A stretch of 64,000 bases of DNA from Odobenus rosmarus divergens (GCF_000321225.1 NW_004451402.1:638234-702233), one strand, 5' to 3'; counted from the stretch's first letter, positions 12,797-25,104 are shown. The notes: a model not told the origin generated them from the letters alone. Numbers and translations: made by a program.

Positions 12797-12888
12797 TTGC
12801 AGTGATTTCTTGCCAAGGAGGCAGTTCCTCAGCCTGACTCCTGTCTGCTGCGAGCTCTGCTTTCAACAAACTTCCACTTTTCTTTCAG

Positions 12889-13072
12889 GGCTGGGAGAGG
12901 GTTCTGCCCTCCTTCATCCAGATAGCAGATCCCATCCCAGGTCCTTAGAGAAAAGTGCCTGGAGGGCTTTCAAGGAATCCCAGTGCCATCACATGCTCAA
13001 ACATCTTCACAATGGTGCGAGGATCACTGTGCAGATGCCACCAGCAATCGAGGGCCACTGGGTGTCCACCGG
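12889..13072 (+). CDS. APCDD1: APCDD1 coding exon 2
   Basis: The acceptor TTTTCTTTCAG ends at 12888 and the donor ACCGG|GTAAGA follows 13072. The 184-nt exon completes Gly20 and encodes residues 20-80 plus two bases of Gly81. It covers the end of the signal peptide, the mature N-terminus and the start of the first APCDD repeat. The stretch [20 protein letters not shown] and the closing IEGHWVSTG match the human protein as I recall it almost exactly. Residue 72 is Ala where I recall Asn in human. An alternative reading in which translation continues upstream of 12889 is rejected because the pyrimidine tract and AG are strong and the exon 1 junction restores the known protein. Confidence 0.96.
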
Positions 13073-13914
13073 GTAAGAGGGTCGGGGACTGGACCCGGGC
13101 AGGGGAGGGGAGGTGGGGGGGAGGATCAGAGAGCCACACGTCTGTGGAAGGCCTTCCTGAGGGCTTCTCAGATGCACAGAGACTGTATCCTATCTGCAAT
13201 GGCGCAGGTGTTATCTAAGTTCTAACTAAAAACCAAGCAACACTTTGAAACTCCGTTCAGTAAAGAAACAGAGCTAAGGACTGTAGAAATGTTAGCTAAA
13301 GCAGAGAGGCGTACTACTGTTAACCACAGGCTGTGAGTGAATGGGTCCTTGTTTACCGAACTGTGTGGGACCACTCATGTAAAAAAGAAACCATTAGCAA
13401 GTGAAATTAGGAGTCTGTGTTTCACCAACCCTGAAACATGACTTGCAAGCTTCTGAGGGTCTAAATATTCTAGCCATATTCTGGTAATTTAATATATGGC
13501 TTCAGGGTTCTAAGAGTAAGTGAAAAGGTACTCAAGCTACCTCTACTAGCCAGGGTGTAGTTCCTGGACTCTTCCAGGCTACAGAGCTGAGATTTATCCC
13601 AGTTTGAGCTCTGGCTTATCTTCCATTAGAGCTTTTAAAAAAATAGCCTAGAGGCAGACCTGCAGGTTTTCCCCTACCCATTAAATTGCTGAGAATTAAC
13701 AAGACTCACTCTGGGATCTGATCACTTCTCCCTTGCAGCCTCCAGGTACCTTGGGGAGGGATCAAATGCACACAGAGAAGAGAAAAAAAAGGAATTTTTA
13801 TAAGATGATGAAGACCCAGACGTGTTTTTTTTTTCCTAAAGATGGGTTTTCTTAAAATAACCGCACGATAAATATTTGCACGATCTTAATGTGATGTACT
13901 TTTAAATAATTTAT

Positions 13915-14600
13915 CATTTTATTCAAACATGTTTATTGAGTGTACCAGTATTTACCGTGTGCCCAGCACTATTCTAGATTTTGTGTATATAGCAGTGAAC
14001 AAAACAAATCGTGGTCCCTGTCTTCAGGAATTTTACAAATAAACATACAAAGAAGTACTATGAAGAGGGAAAAAAACAACAGGTGCTAAAGGAGAATACC
14101 AGGGGCCTTATTTTAGGACGGGGGTGGGGTCAGGAAAGGCTACCAGAGGAAAGGACACTTGAGCTGGGATGTCCTTAGCTGTGCAAAGACTAGGGAAGAG
14201 CTTTCCATCTGGAAGAACTAGCAAAGACGGGGTTGGAGAAACAACTGACCTGGAGTCCTTGTGGCGGGGGGAGGTTCATAAACCTGGGCGTAGGGACCTG
14301 GGCGGGGGACAGCTCCAGATGAGGCTGCCAAGGAGGGCGGGGCCAGCTCCAGGGCAGGTCTGGCTGGATTGGGGTTAGAACTGGACAGTCACTGAAGAGT
14401 TTGCAGCAAGGACTGTGCTTAAGACATGATCCAGCTTTCACATGAGGCACTCTGGCTGCACTGCAGCAAATGGCTGGTAGAAAGTGTGAGAGGAGGGTGA
14501 CCAGTTAAAAGATGGTTGCAACAGGTGCATCTAGAGGGGACAAGGCCTAGATAAGGGGGTGGTGGCCCCGGTGGAGTACGCAAGGACTTGAGATACATTG
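13915..14600 (+). repeat. L2 LINE 3' region
   Basis: Starts with ATTCAAACATGTTTATTGAG and CCCAGCACTATTCTAG, then AGCAGTGAACAAAACA. It continues through CAGGAAAGGCTACCAGAGG, AAGAGCTTTCC and CACTCTGGCTGCA to GTGACCAGTTAAAAG. This order is the L2 3' end in sense orientation. It is long for an L2 relic and is the best preserved one in the window. Confidence 0.75.
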
Positions 14601-14978
14601 AGCCCTGAGGCCAGGCAGCACACCTTTAAGCACACCTTAAAAACAGACCACAGTGACCCCTCACGCTGGACAGGGCCTCCTTCGTAGGGGGAGGACCCTT
14701 GCGGCTCCTCTCTCGCCTTCTCTGCAGAGCGCAGGGCTCAGGGTTCCGCTGAGTGCCCTCTGTGCACGCGCCCGCACTGGACTTCCACTGACAGCCTTTC
14801 CCAGAGGGAGGTGCCCGCTTGGGGTGATGTTTACCTTTCACCAGTGTGTTAACTGAAAAATGGAAATGTTACCGATTTTGAGAATAACAGGTCTTTGGGA
14901 TTTCAGCTCCACTGTTCGATTTAGCCATGCTGAGTCTGCTCAAACCATAATTATTGTAAATAATACATAGTAAATAGA

Positions 14979-15082
14979 ATATATATATACACATGTATTG
15001 TATATATTATATATTATATTGAGTTCTGACATTATATTGTTATATGTTGTTACCTCTCTCTATCTATCTATATATCTATCTC
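14979..15082. repeat. TA / TATC microsatellite-rich tract
   Basis: Alternating TA runs, then TATATTATATATTATATT, and a TCTATCTA...TATCTATC block. A compound, imperfect simple repeat likely to vary in length between individuals. Confidence 0.85.
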
Positions 15083-15769
15083 ACAGACTTGAGCAAAGTT
15101 ATAAGTCCAAACCTGACGGATGCAAATCATGATGTAACTGAAATTCTGATCTAGTGGAGAGTTACAGAGGTCAGATTCTGTGGCAGATATGTTGAAGAAG
15201 CCCTCCACCATTTCCCTGGTGTGGGCTGGGCTGCAGAGAAAGGAACTGGCCCCAGGTAGGGCAGTGATCAGTTCCTGCCAGCCATGTATGCCCTGTAGAC
15301 CTAGTCTAAGTATTTCTGGCCAACGAATCTAGCATTGATCTAAGGCCACAGCAAAAACTACTTTGTTGTTGTCATCTTGTCAGCACAAACAAAAGGAGCC
15401 CTTACCTCTGTTCCGCTAGCTTTGCTTTCACTAATGGACCCTTTTCCCCAGTAGAGGGAAAATTAATTTTCACTAGATGGGAGAGTGAGTTTCCACTTGC
15501 CCCTAAGTGACTCCTCCCCAGACGAGATTCCATTTCAGAACGACAGACATCCAACACCTGCCTGCTCTAGACAAGGTCCATAAACAGAAGTGTTCAGGGA
15601 ATCAACTGTTTTTGAGCTAGCATAAGGAGACTTCCTTCATAGGCCAGCACTACTCTCTTCCCTCTTCCCACTGGAAAGACACTTCTCTGAAGTTAGGCCC
15701 CCAGGTGGAAGTGAGAAGGGCAGGTTTGGGCTCTCTTGGCTTGTTCCTACAATGAATAAAGACTGTGGT

Positions 15770-16013
15770 GTAGAGAGATTAGGAACACAGCCTGGAGTCA
15801 GACTGCCTGCATTCATGGTCTGGCTTTTCTCCTGGCTGGTCATGTGGCCTTGGGGGCACTTTCCCTGATCTCTCGTGCCTTGGTTTCTCCAGCTGTAAAA
15901 TGGAGACAATACCTACTTTACTCCTTGGTTGTTGTGAGGATTCAATACATTGGTGTCTATGAAAGCACAAAACAGTGTCTGGCCCAGAGTAAACATTTGT
16001 TACTATTACCGTA
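15770..16013 (+). repeat. Near-complete MIR SINE just upstream of exon 3
   Basis: In order: CCTGGAGTCAGACTGCCTG, CTGGTCATGTGGCCTTGGG, TCTCCAGCTGTAAAATGGAG, GTTGTGAGGATTCAATA, and CAGTGTCTGGCCCAGAGTAAAC. This is the full MIR order in sense orientation. It ends about 80 bp before the exon 3 acceptor. Confidence 0.85.
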
Positions 16014-16091
16014 ATTTCTTGACACCATAACGCATCTGTTCCTCAATGCCTTTGGGCTTGAAGATGTCTTCCTTCCCCTTTTCTCCTTCAG

Positions 16092-16623
16092 CTGTGAAGT
16101 GAGGTCGGGCCCAGAGTTCATCACAAGGTCCTACAGATTCTACCACAATAACACCTTCAAGGCCTACCAGTTCTATTATGGCGGCAACCGGTGCACCAGC
16201 CCCACCTACACCCTCGTCATCCGGGGTAAGGTCCGCCTGCGCCAGGCCTCCTGGATCATCCGCGGGGGCACCGAGGCCGACTACCAGCTGCACAACGTGC
16301 AGGTTGTCTGCCACACAGAGGCTGTTGCCGAGAGGCTCAGCCAGCTGGTGAACCGCACATGCCCGGGCTTCGTGCCCACTGGGGGCCCCTGGGTGCAGGA
16401 TGTGGCCTACGACCTGTGGCGGGAAGAGAATGGCTGCGAGTGCACCAAGGCCGTGAACTTCGCCATGCACGAGCTGCAGCTCATCCGTGTGGAGAAGCAG
16501 TACCTCCAGCACAACCTGGACCGTCTGGTGGAGGAGCTTTTCCTCGGGGACATCCACACTGATGCCTCGCAGAGGATGTTCTACCGGCCATCCAGTTATC
16601 AGCCCCCTCTGCAGAATGCCAAG
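16092..16623 (+). CDS. APCDD1: APCDD1 coding exon 3 (first APCDD repeat)
   Basis: The acceptor TTCTCCTTCAG ends at 16091 and the donor GCCAAG|GTACCC follows 16623. The 532-nt exon encodes residues 81-258, beginning CysGluValArgSer and ending in LeuGlnAsnAlaLys, with the frame returned to phase 0. It carries most of the first APCDD repeat, including [19 protein letters not shown], two sequons (N100, N168), conserved cysteines, and the segment [20 protein letters not shown]. Differences from the human protein as remembered are conservative. G+C is high, unlike the flanking introns. A 212-residue antisense ORF across the exon (16006-16644) is a by-product of this composition. Confidence 0.98.
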
Positions 16624-17119
16624 GTACCCTGCCGCTGACTGCACTCAGGGCCTGTGGGCTGTTCTTTAATAAGTGAGATGAGCGACCCACAGGGAGACAT
16701 GGCAGTGGGGTCCAAAGGGACCTCTGAGAGGAAGCGCCCTGCGTCATGGGGGAGATTGTGGAGGGCTGCCCAGGGAGGGACACGCAGCAGGGTCAGGACA
16801 CCTGGCCGCGCCACCAGCTTGCTCTGCAGCGAGCGGCTGTGGTTTTCCTCATGACATCATTGATGGCGGCAGGCTTGTTGGTGTGCCAGGGGCCCTGGGG
16901 TGGTGATTCTAGAAGATTCCTAAGGCTCTTCTCAGCTCTAACACTCCACGAACATCTTCTTTGATCCTGAAAGGAAAACATAAAGGAAATTCGGAGATGT
17001 TATAACCACACTGTGGAGAGATGCCACAACAGGAGTGATCCCAGCCCTGGAGGAGAGGGAGAGGTGCCTGAGGGGAAAGTGACAGTGCTATTGTAGGCTG
17101 GAGAGCTTATAGTCTCCCA

Positions 17120-17305
17120 CCCACCCTACTGCTCTTAGTCTTCAAAACGACCCCCTGAAGCAGATATTGCCGCCCTCTTAGGCAGAAGGGAGAGGTAGCG
17201 GAGATTCAAGGGGTTGTTGTCTTTTGCCCTAGGTCACCTAGGTAGTGAGGTTCTGCGTTGGAACTTGAACCCAGACCTCCTTCTCCAGACCCCACATTCT
17301 TTCCA
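17120..17305 (-). repeat. MIR SINE fragment
   Basis: GTCTTCAAAACGACCCC, CTCTTAGGCAGAAGGGAG, TGCCCTAGGTCACCTAGGTAG and GGAACTTGAACCCAGACC follow the reverse complement of the MIR consensus (CCTCACAACAACCC...GCCCAAGGTCACACAG...TTGAACCCAGG). Confidence 0.65.
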
Positions 17306-20300
17306 TTCAACTAAGTGAAATGTAAAGTCACTGTGATCACAAGGGAGGACGGAGGGGGCAGGAAACAATTAAAACCTTATAATGTTCTTTTCTTGAATGA
17401 TAGTCCAGTAATTATATTTGGAATTCACAAAGCATTTCCTTCCCATGGGCTCAGAATCCGTGTCAGCCTGTAACACTATCTACCACCTCAGAAGTTGGAG
17501 AAGCTTGAGCAGGGAGGGGGTCAAGGGAGATTTCCCCAGTGGCCACCCACCCCCCTCCGCCACCGTCAGATTGGCTTCCGTGGAACCCTCTCTCCAACAA
17601 TGACTCTCTAAATGAGGGGCCCCATATCACTTTTGTTTGATAGTTTATTCATTTTTTTAATCTTTTTTTTTTCTTAGTCCTTTGAGCTTATTTATGACTG
17701 GTAGAGATATCCCAGAGTACTTCCCCTGCCAAAGACCACTCGGTGTTATCTTCTGTTTATCTGTGTTATTGTGAGCTCCTGTAATGAAAGTCGCCTTTAT
17801 TATAATTGTGGGAAATCTGCTGAGGAAGCCCACTTGGCTGAGGCTGCTTCCTCTAGATGCGCCTCACCAGGGACGGTCCCCATGTGTGAGGAGAAGCCAG
17901 ACTGAGGGCCCCGGGCCCCAGACCCAGCCCTCCCTGGGCTCACAGCATGACTTAGAGCGCAAACCCTGAAGTCAGGCCCCCTGTGTCCTGCTGTGAGGTT
18001 GCAGGTTTGCTGAGGAGGAAGAGAGGAGTTAGGGCAGTGAGGGAGAGGGTGGCCTTTCTTGCCTGCCTCCATCCCAGTGTCTGCCTGGGACTTCCCAGGC
18101 CTCCTCAGGAGGGGTGGGGAGCGGAGGAGCTGAAGCTGCGCCCATTCCACACATCATGCCAAGGCATCAAGAGGACAATGCTCCATAGGTAGCATCTAGG
18201 CAAGGGCGTGGTTTGGGGGGCGCAGATAGGAATCCAGATGGAAGCGTCATCCAGAGTCGGTGCTAAACACTGCAGCTGAACAGCTCTTCTCTTGAAATCT
18301 CTGGTGTGAGAGAGCAGTGGGGTAAAGGAGCTTTTCGTCTGAACATTTGGCTTCCTCTGAGTACAGTCTAGCCAACTTTTAAATTATCTCTAGTAATGGG
18401 AGTAAGAATGTCATGAATAAAAACGGCCCACAGATAATCCAGAAACCTGATGTCAGCCAAGAGCGCCAACCCGGTCCCACCCTGAACCTTTATGAAGATC
18501 TGCTAAGCACACAGTCCTTTTCATGCCTGCTCGCCCTCCAGCGGAGACACTAATAGGCAGCGAACAGCCAAGAGGCAGGAACAGTGAGGCAGGGAACTGA
18601 GTAAGGAGGAGGCAGTCCAAGGGAGGAGGCTAAATTGCTGCAGGAGGAGGCAGGTGCCGTCCCGGAGATGCCTGGGCTGGAGTCTAGCCGCTCTCTTATC
18701 CACACCTGACCTTGGTCCTTTGTGCAAGGATCTGAACTCAGGTTCAGATTCCTTTTCCTCAACTGCAGACACTCACAGAGACTCTTTTTAGGACTGAAAA
18801 GAAAAAAGGATTAACCATAACACCTTTCTTTTCTTACATCCATTCCCTCACTCTGATCTTCTGGTGGTATGCCCCATCAGGAGGCCCGATAGGTGAAATC
18901 AGTATTCCTAAGACTTGCAACTCTGGAAGATTCTCTCCCACTCCCTCCCCGGGCCTGTAGGAGGCACTTCTCCTGCTGTCAATCGACTCACTGAACAGAG
19001 CTTGTCTGTTGGGAGAGCAAAGGCACACACTTGTGGTTCCTGAAGGAAAAATGGCCTTGACTGTGAGTTATTACCATTGGCATAAGGACTAAGGATGATA
19101 GTTGTAAAAGGCCAACCTTAGAATTTTTATAAACAAAAAAGTGGGAGACATACTTTTTTGTTTGTTTGTTTTTTTAAATACTGTCTGGATAAACTGGTGA
19201 GAGTATGGACTTTGGAGGCGGTAGCCAATCCTGGAATCCACTGCTGTGGCCGTCAGCTGCGGGGTGCTAGTGCTGTCATCTCACCTTAGGGAGCCGTGAT
19301 TTTTCTTCTATAAAGTGGCAAGAATAGAAGAATCAACTGGATTAGTGTGCAGAATGCTGCCTGCCCTTGGAAAGGACCGTTCACCAAAGTTCCCTTCTCC
19401 CCACTTCTAGAGTAGGTAGCCCTTCTGGGCAGGTGTCTCCTGGAGGGATGACAATGACAATGACATTGACGGGGGGGGCCTCAAAGTGTTTGATGATGCC
19501 TCACCATGAAGCATCTCCTCCCATTTTCTCCTCCACCCCCCTGCTAAGGCAATTGTGAGGACATTGACCCAGATACTTAAAAGGTAGACCCTCTAAAACC
19601 TAGGCCTGAGGCCCTGATTTAAGAAATTTTAAGGATGGAAAGAACCTTTGGCATACTGTTAAATACAAAAAAAAAAAAAATCTAGCATGAACAGTAAGAT
19701 ACCATTGTGTGAAACTAATAATGAAGAATAAGGTGAACTTATAAAGGAGGCAGTATTTCTGGAAGAGTACATGAGAAACATAACAATCCGAGGAAGGGAA
19801 CCGCTGGGGGACAGTTGGACCACGACTCATCACTGATTACCTTTTTTGTACCTTTTGCACTTTATGCCATGATCTTATCCAAACAGTCATCATGCAAAAT
19901 TAAAATAAATTTCAGAAGCTAGGGCTCTGAGGCTCAGAGGAGCGCTGCGGCCACCGCCAGAACTGGTGGCAGGGCTGGGAGGCCAAAACCTGATGCATCC
20001 AGGGCCGGTGTGCGCTGCCCTCCTCTTCCACAGCCAGCCCGCGTGGCCATGGGTGTCCTTCGAAGGCCAGTGAGGTCTGCAAGGCTCTGGGAGCTGAAAG
20101 GGCCCGTTCTTCTAATGTTGGACCTGGCGTCAAACGTCTTGGCACGCAGCATGCCGCCGAGTCCTCAGGAAGTTTTTAGATCCTTCCCCGGGACAGCTCT
20201 GAGAGGGAAGAAGCGGACTTCGCCATTGGTGCCTTTCCAGAGTCCGCGCAGGCAGAGCCCCAGGTGCTCCCTGCCCGTGGGCCTGTGGCAGGTTGCCTCG

Positions 20301-21536
20301 CCCGCTGGGAACTGGGAACGGGAAGGAGGAGGGCTGGGAGTGCATCCGGAGAGACCACACTCCCCCCACCACCGGGCTCTTTGAACTCTTTGCCTCCCCT
20401 AATTGCAGGTCCATAGAGACCTGGCTGAAAATTAGTTTAAATGCTAAATTGAGTTTGAAACCACTAGTCTCAGCCCCTCTGGAAACAGGACACCATGTAA
20501 AAATAGAAACTTTAAATCAACTTGTTTTTCTAAGCTTAATACAGCTTTGCTGTGAGGTTCCGAGTCCTTTGGCAAATACATTGCATTTGAAGAGAATCAG
20601 GTGTGCTGGGAGGATTCTTTCAGGATGAAATTGGCCGCTCTTCACTACGAAAAATTAAGACCACATAAAATAACCCTAAAAGAAGATGCTTTCCCTCAAT
20701 TGAGTTTAACATCAGGGCAGCCGTCACCCTCTGCCTAGACTTTTGTGCAATTGAAGGGTTAGCGAGCCGAATTCTTTCAGTGGTAGAATCAAATAGTAAT
20801 TAAAAGCAAGTGATCACCCGGGTTGTTGGAAATGCCAGAGCCTCAGGATCAGACTTGTAAGCAAACGGAATTGGTCTTTCTCCAAAATCCTGCACTGATT
20901 TAGCCACAGGGTCATAAATCAAAGGGGTTGTCTAAAACCAGACAACTTTCCCCAAGCCATGCATCTCAGATATTCTGCCCCAGCGCATTCACGGCACATC
21001 TGAGGAAGACAGGCACCAAAGTATTTTCAAGGGGAGCTGAGCACTGAAAATGAAGAAGGTGATGCTCATGTGCTTTCTCTCTGGCATTCTGTAGAAACCT
21101 CTAGACTGCGAACGAGCATTTGATTTTGAGGGAGCTGGCCTTTCTGAGCCTTTTCAGAGTCTGCGAGAAATACAGATGAACTGTGAGACTTTCTATATCT
21201 GTGACATCCGAGGCACTGTGGACCAGGTGGCCACAGGCAGCGCACTTCTCAGCCTAGCCCCAGGAGGTGGCTCTGCCACAAGACGGGGGCCCCCTCCTCA
21301 GGCGTGTGCTTGGCGGGGCTCCTGGGGGGCTGGTGAGCAGGTGTCACAGGAGTAAGGGCAGAAGGAGCCAGGGAAGGTGGTTGTGGAAGAATTCACCTTC
21401 CTTCTCTTTCTGCCACTGGAGGGAAAGGAGAGGGGTTTGTGGAGGTGACAGGAAACAGAAGAGGTGGTAGAGGGCCGGCCAGGGAGTTCAAGGAGTCATG
21501 ACCTAAAAAGCCCGTCTTACACCAAAGTTGAATCCT

Positions 21537-21730
21537 TTTTTTAATTTTTTTTTTTTTTTTTGAGAGAGGCTAGATAGTGCACAAGCAGGGGGAGGGAGCA
21601 GCAGAGGGAGCAGGAGAGGCAGGCTCTCCGCGGAGCAGGGAGCCCAACGAGGGACTCGATCCCAGGACCCTGAGATCATGACCTGAACCTAAGGTAGACA
21701 CTTTAACCTACTGAGCCGCCCAGGCACCCT
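21537..21730 (-). mobile_element. CAN-SINE, antisense, intron 3
   Basis: A poly-T run at 21537-21560, then the complement of the SINE body, ending TGAGCCGCCCAGGCACC. The flanks carry an imperfect 14-bp duplication, CAAAGTTGAATCCT (21523-21536) and CAAGGATGAATCCT (21731-21744). Confidence 0.93.
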
Positions 21731-23710
21731 CAAGGATGAATCCTAAACAAAAGCGTGGCCCTGCTCACCAGGGCCAGATGTTTACTATAGAGCAGCGAAT
21801 GGTGCACATTGTTCAAGAAGACAGAGCTGATGGTGGGTGTTGGATGGTGGGGTCTTGACTCGGAAAGGATTGCCTGTGTGGACCTTTGATTTGGGCCCTA
21901 AGTATGAAGTGTCGTGCAGTCGATCGCTGCACCCCACAGCGGCTGGCGTCCGCTTTTCTTGCAGAAACAGTTCAGTATTTCTTGACTCCAGGGTATTTCA
22001 GCAGATAAACAGAATTGCAAGGTTGCTTTGTTTAAGGAGTTAGCCGACCAGGAAATACTTGTTGTCAGGGACAGTGTAAGTGGTAAACAGTTCCTCCCTT
22101 AAAAGGCAAGAGAGCCCAGAGGACTGAGTGAGAGCCCAGGCGTGCCGGAAGTCAACCGTTCAGAAAGTCTGGAGTAGGCCCATAGTATGCAGGGGTGCTG
22201 GCTCAGCACTGGCGGGGAGCGTGGAGGAGGGGTGAAGGCCAGATCTGGGGGGGAGGGCCCTTTGGATTTACAGTAGATTTAATGTCATTATTAAAATGAA
22301 TCTGCTTTAACTATCGAAATGAATTTAAATTGATAGGAGTGGAAAAAACCAACAAGTAAAAACATCAAATTTTTTTCCGAAATCATTCTTGAAGTCCTTT
22401 GTTTTAAAAGAACTGGCTTCTCATGGCCCTTGCTATCTGGCTGTTGAGTCTGTGTGTAGTGTGTGTGTATAGGCAAGGTGGAAGCAAACTTACCTTTGGT
22501 GTGATCTACTAATGTTTGGTAAACTGGACAGGCCTTTGTGAGCTAACTTCTTGGATTCTAAACTTCTTAGAAAACCTTTCTAGAAAATGAAGGGTTGCTC
22601 CCAGGGACCCCCCTCCCCCACAAGTGCCCCTTCTTAACTCCAGGACAGTGCTGAGTTGACTTTTGTCTCACTAAGCGGTCAGGAGACAGATGTGAGGCCT
22701 GAGACGTCGGCGGCTCACCCTTGTGTCCTTCCATCACCCTTTCATCCCCCAGTCCCTTCATGGCTCCCGCCAGCCCCCTCCAGCAGCTCTGAAAGCTGCT
22801 CTTCGAGACACACAACAAGTGTGACCATGGCTATTCTACTTCCTCCTGAAAGTGGTATCATCAGGACCCACTGAGGTGGTCAAAATGAGCCCAAGTCCAT
22901 AAATTCCCATGACCCCAGATCTAAAAGGCGCCCTGAGAGGCCCCTTCCGCAAGGTGGTCAGCTCTCCTCATTTGCGATGGCCACTGGCCTACTCTATTCA
23001 TACGGTTAAATAGCCAGTGACGGCGTTCTGGCCGTCAGCCTGCCACTCATGAGCTTCACCGTACCTGCCGCACTCCCCCAGATGCCGTGGGAAGTAGGAG
23101 AAAGGGAGAGTACTCTGGTCTTGGCCTCCAAGAGCTTGATGAGGTTCCAGTGAAATGGAGAGGCCCCAGGAAGACTGCATGTGTAGGAATACCTACAGTA
23201 GAAATGGAATCAAATGCATGGAGAATTGCAGTTGTGTAAAAAAAAAAAAAAAAAAAGCTTTCGGCTTCAGTCTTTGGGGGCAGGTTTCTTCCTGAGAAAC
23301 ACAAATGTGTTTTTTATCCCATGGAAGAAAACTGTGAAAGGAAGTTTCCATCATCTGTTGCCATTTCTCCTCCTCCTTGGGCAAAGCCTTTAGCCCAGGA
23401 AATGTTTTATTCATCCTGCTTCTCTAGTTGATCTGTTCATGGCAGGATGATATCAAGTGATTTCTTCCATTCGGGGAAGATGCTGGAAATGAGTGGATGC
23501 TGTCGGCAAATGTTGTTGACGAACCACCTCTCCAGAAATAATTGTTGGCAGGGAACAGGAGAAAGCCTGGAGAATCCCTATCAGTCATCAGCCAGGGAAG
23601 ACCTTTTCTAGGGACCAGAATCCTTGATAGGGAGACATCTGTTCTCAGCGTGAGGGGCAGCCTGGGGCCTGGGGTTAGCACTCAGCAAGCCCCAAGACCA
23701 AATTATGTTC

Positions 23711-23850
23711 CAGACTCTACTTTTGGCTTGTAAAGTCATCTGGGCCATGTTATTCAATCTCTCTGTGCCTTGGTGGCCTCATCTGTAAAGTGTACCCATG
23801 GTCTCTTCAAGAGATTGTAAAGCTAAGGGGATGGTGTACTTGAACTTCCT
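23711..23850 (+). repeat. MIR SINE fragment
   Basis: GGGCCATGTTATTCAATCTC, TGTGCCTTGG, CCTCATCTGTAAAGTG and AGAGATTGTAAAGCTAAG follow the MIR 3' half (CTTAACCTCTCTGTGCCTC...CATCTGTAAAATGG...GTTGTGAGGATTAAATG). Diverged. Confidence 0.5.
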
Positions 23851-24190
23851 CAGACTCATATGTCCTGTACGTGCAAGCTGTGGGTAGCTGACGTGTTGCC
23901 AGGGCGCCCTGCAGGAATCGGAATGCGGAGTGAGCAAAACCTCACTCTTTGCATAGGACGTTGCACACTTATGAAGTTGAAGGTTGATTTTTCATTTTTA
24001 GAATAAGTTTGATTGTTTTCTTTTAGGAAATTAATTACATGGGGATCTTTTTTTCTCCCCTCCTCCTTCAGAATTAAAGCTTTTTATAGTTGGTGTAAAG
24101 AGTAGCAACAAGGAAACACATTCTGGTCCCTCTGCTTTAACCTTCAGATCTTCTGTGTACAGAAACCCTAACTTTAAAGTAGCCCTTTCT

Positions 24191-24403
24191 GGGGCGCCTG
24201 GGTGGCTCAGTCAGTTAAGCGTCTGCCTTCAGCTCAGCTCATGATCCCAGGGTCCTGGAATCAAGTCCTGCATCAGGCTCCCTGCTCAGTGGAAGCCTGC
24301 TTCTCCCTCTCCCTCTGCCTGCTGCTCCCCCTGCTTGTGCTCTCGCTCTCTCTCTCTCTGTCAAGTAAATAAATAAAATCTTTGAAAAAATAAAAAAAAT
24401 AAT
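24191..24403 (+). mobile_element. CAN-SINE, sense, intron 3, with perfect target duplication
   Basis: Head GGGGCGCCTGGGTGGCTCAG at 24191, CT-rich body, then the TAAATAAATAAAATC tail and A-rich end. A perfect 15-bp duplication AAAGTAGCCCTTTCT flanks it (24176-24190 and 24404-24418), which indicates a recent insertion. Confidence 0.96.
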
Positions 24404-24615
24404 AAAGTAGCCCTTTCTAAGATGCAGGGAAGGGAGTGAGGTAGAAGCCCAATGGGACAGCCTACAAAAGGATAGCTTCTCAGAGGAGAATCAGATATCA
24501 GAGCAGGGACCAAAAAGGAGAGGAATTTCATAAAGCAAATAATATTTCAGAGTACACATCACTCTTAATGACGAAAAACTCTTCCCATTTATTCTTTTTG
24601 AAAAACTGCTGTTTA

Positions 24616-24796
24616 TTTTTTTAAGTATTTGAGAGAGAGCAAGAGAGAGAGAGCACAAGCAGGGGGAACAGCAAGCAGAGGGAGAAGCAGACTCCTGCTG
24701 AGCAGGGAGCCCGATGCGGGGCTCGATCCCAAGACCCTGGAATCATGACCTGAGCTGAAGGCAGACATTTAACTGACTGAGCCACCCAGATGCCCC
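24616..24796 (-). mobile_element. CAN-SINE, antisense, intron 3
   Basis: The complement of tail and body runs to TGAGCCACCCAGATGCCCC. The 16-bp target duplication (24600-24615 and 24797-24812) has one mismatch. It sits about 200 bp after the previous SINE in the opposite orientation, so the pair forms a long imperfect inverted repeat. Confidence 0.94.
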
Positions 24797-25104
24797 GAAA
24801 AGCTGCTGTTTAAGAAAAGCATCCCGAAAGAGAAACTGTACAGCCAGTATATAGGCCTTAATTTCTGCTTCTGCATAATTGTTCCTATAGGTCTTTCAAG
24901 TTTTATTCAAGCCAAGGATGGTGAGAATCAAGAGCACAAATTAGATTTTTTAAAAATCTGTCCATACAACAGAGAGGTTCCCCCTTACCTAACCATGGCT
25001 AAAACTGTCCACTTGGTGACAGTATCCACAGAGAGGTCAAAAATCCCACCCATGTTTATGACATCTTGGTTTCTTAATGCCTGCTCAAGAGTTGTTACAA
25101 CAGG

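Larger units (their letters stand above)
252..12888 (+). other. APCDD1: APCDD1 intron 1 (12.6 kb)
   Basis: The intron begins GTGAGT and ends in a pyrimidine tract with TTTCAG before 12889. It contains no second gene that I can support. Recognisable contents are an L2 fragment (~4140-4245), a - strand L2 block (7420-7868), a - strand MIR (~9150-9260), a Tigger-like MITE (10644-10846), an AT-rich tract (~11590-11660) and a CAN-SINE (12625-12796). The remainder, about 700-4100, 4250-7400, 7870-9100, 9260-10640 and 10850-12600, is unique-looking non-coding sequence. It may contain enhancers, but none can be demonstrated by eye. Confidence 0.9.
13073..16091 (+). other. APCDD1: APCDD1 intron 2 (3.0 kb)
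   Basis: Bounded by GTAAGA and CTTCAG. It holds an L2 LINE block (13915-14600), a TA/TATC microsatellite zone (14979-15082) and a near-complete MIR (15770-16013). About 13080-13910 and 15090-15770 look unique and non-coding. Confidence 0.9.

Noticed and set aside
16006..16644. 212-codon ORF on the - strand across APCDD1 exon 3
   Set aside because: It is the mirror of a GC-rich coding exon. Its hydrophobic, low-diversity translation resembles no family.
24191..24260. tRNA gene in the SINE heads
   Set aside because: The CAN-SINE head derives from tRNA-Lys but the cloverleaf is degraded, and the element is a retroposon with target duplications.
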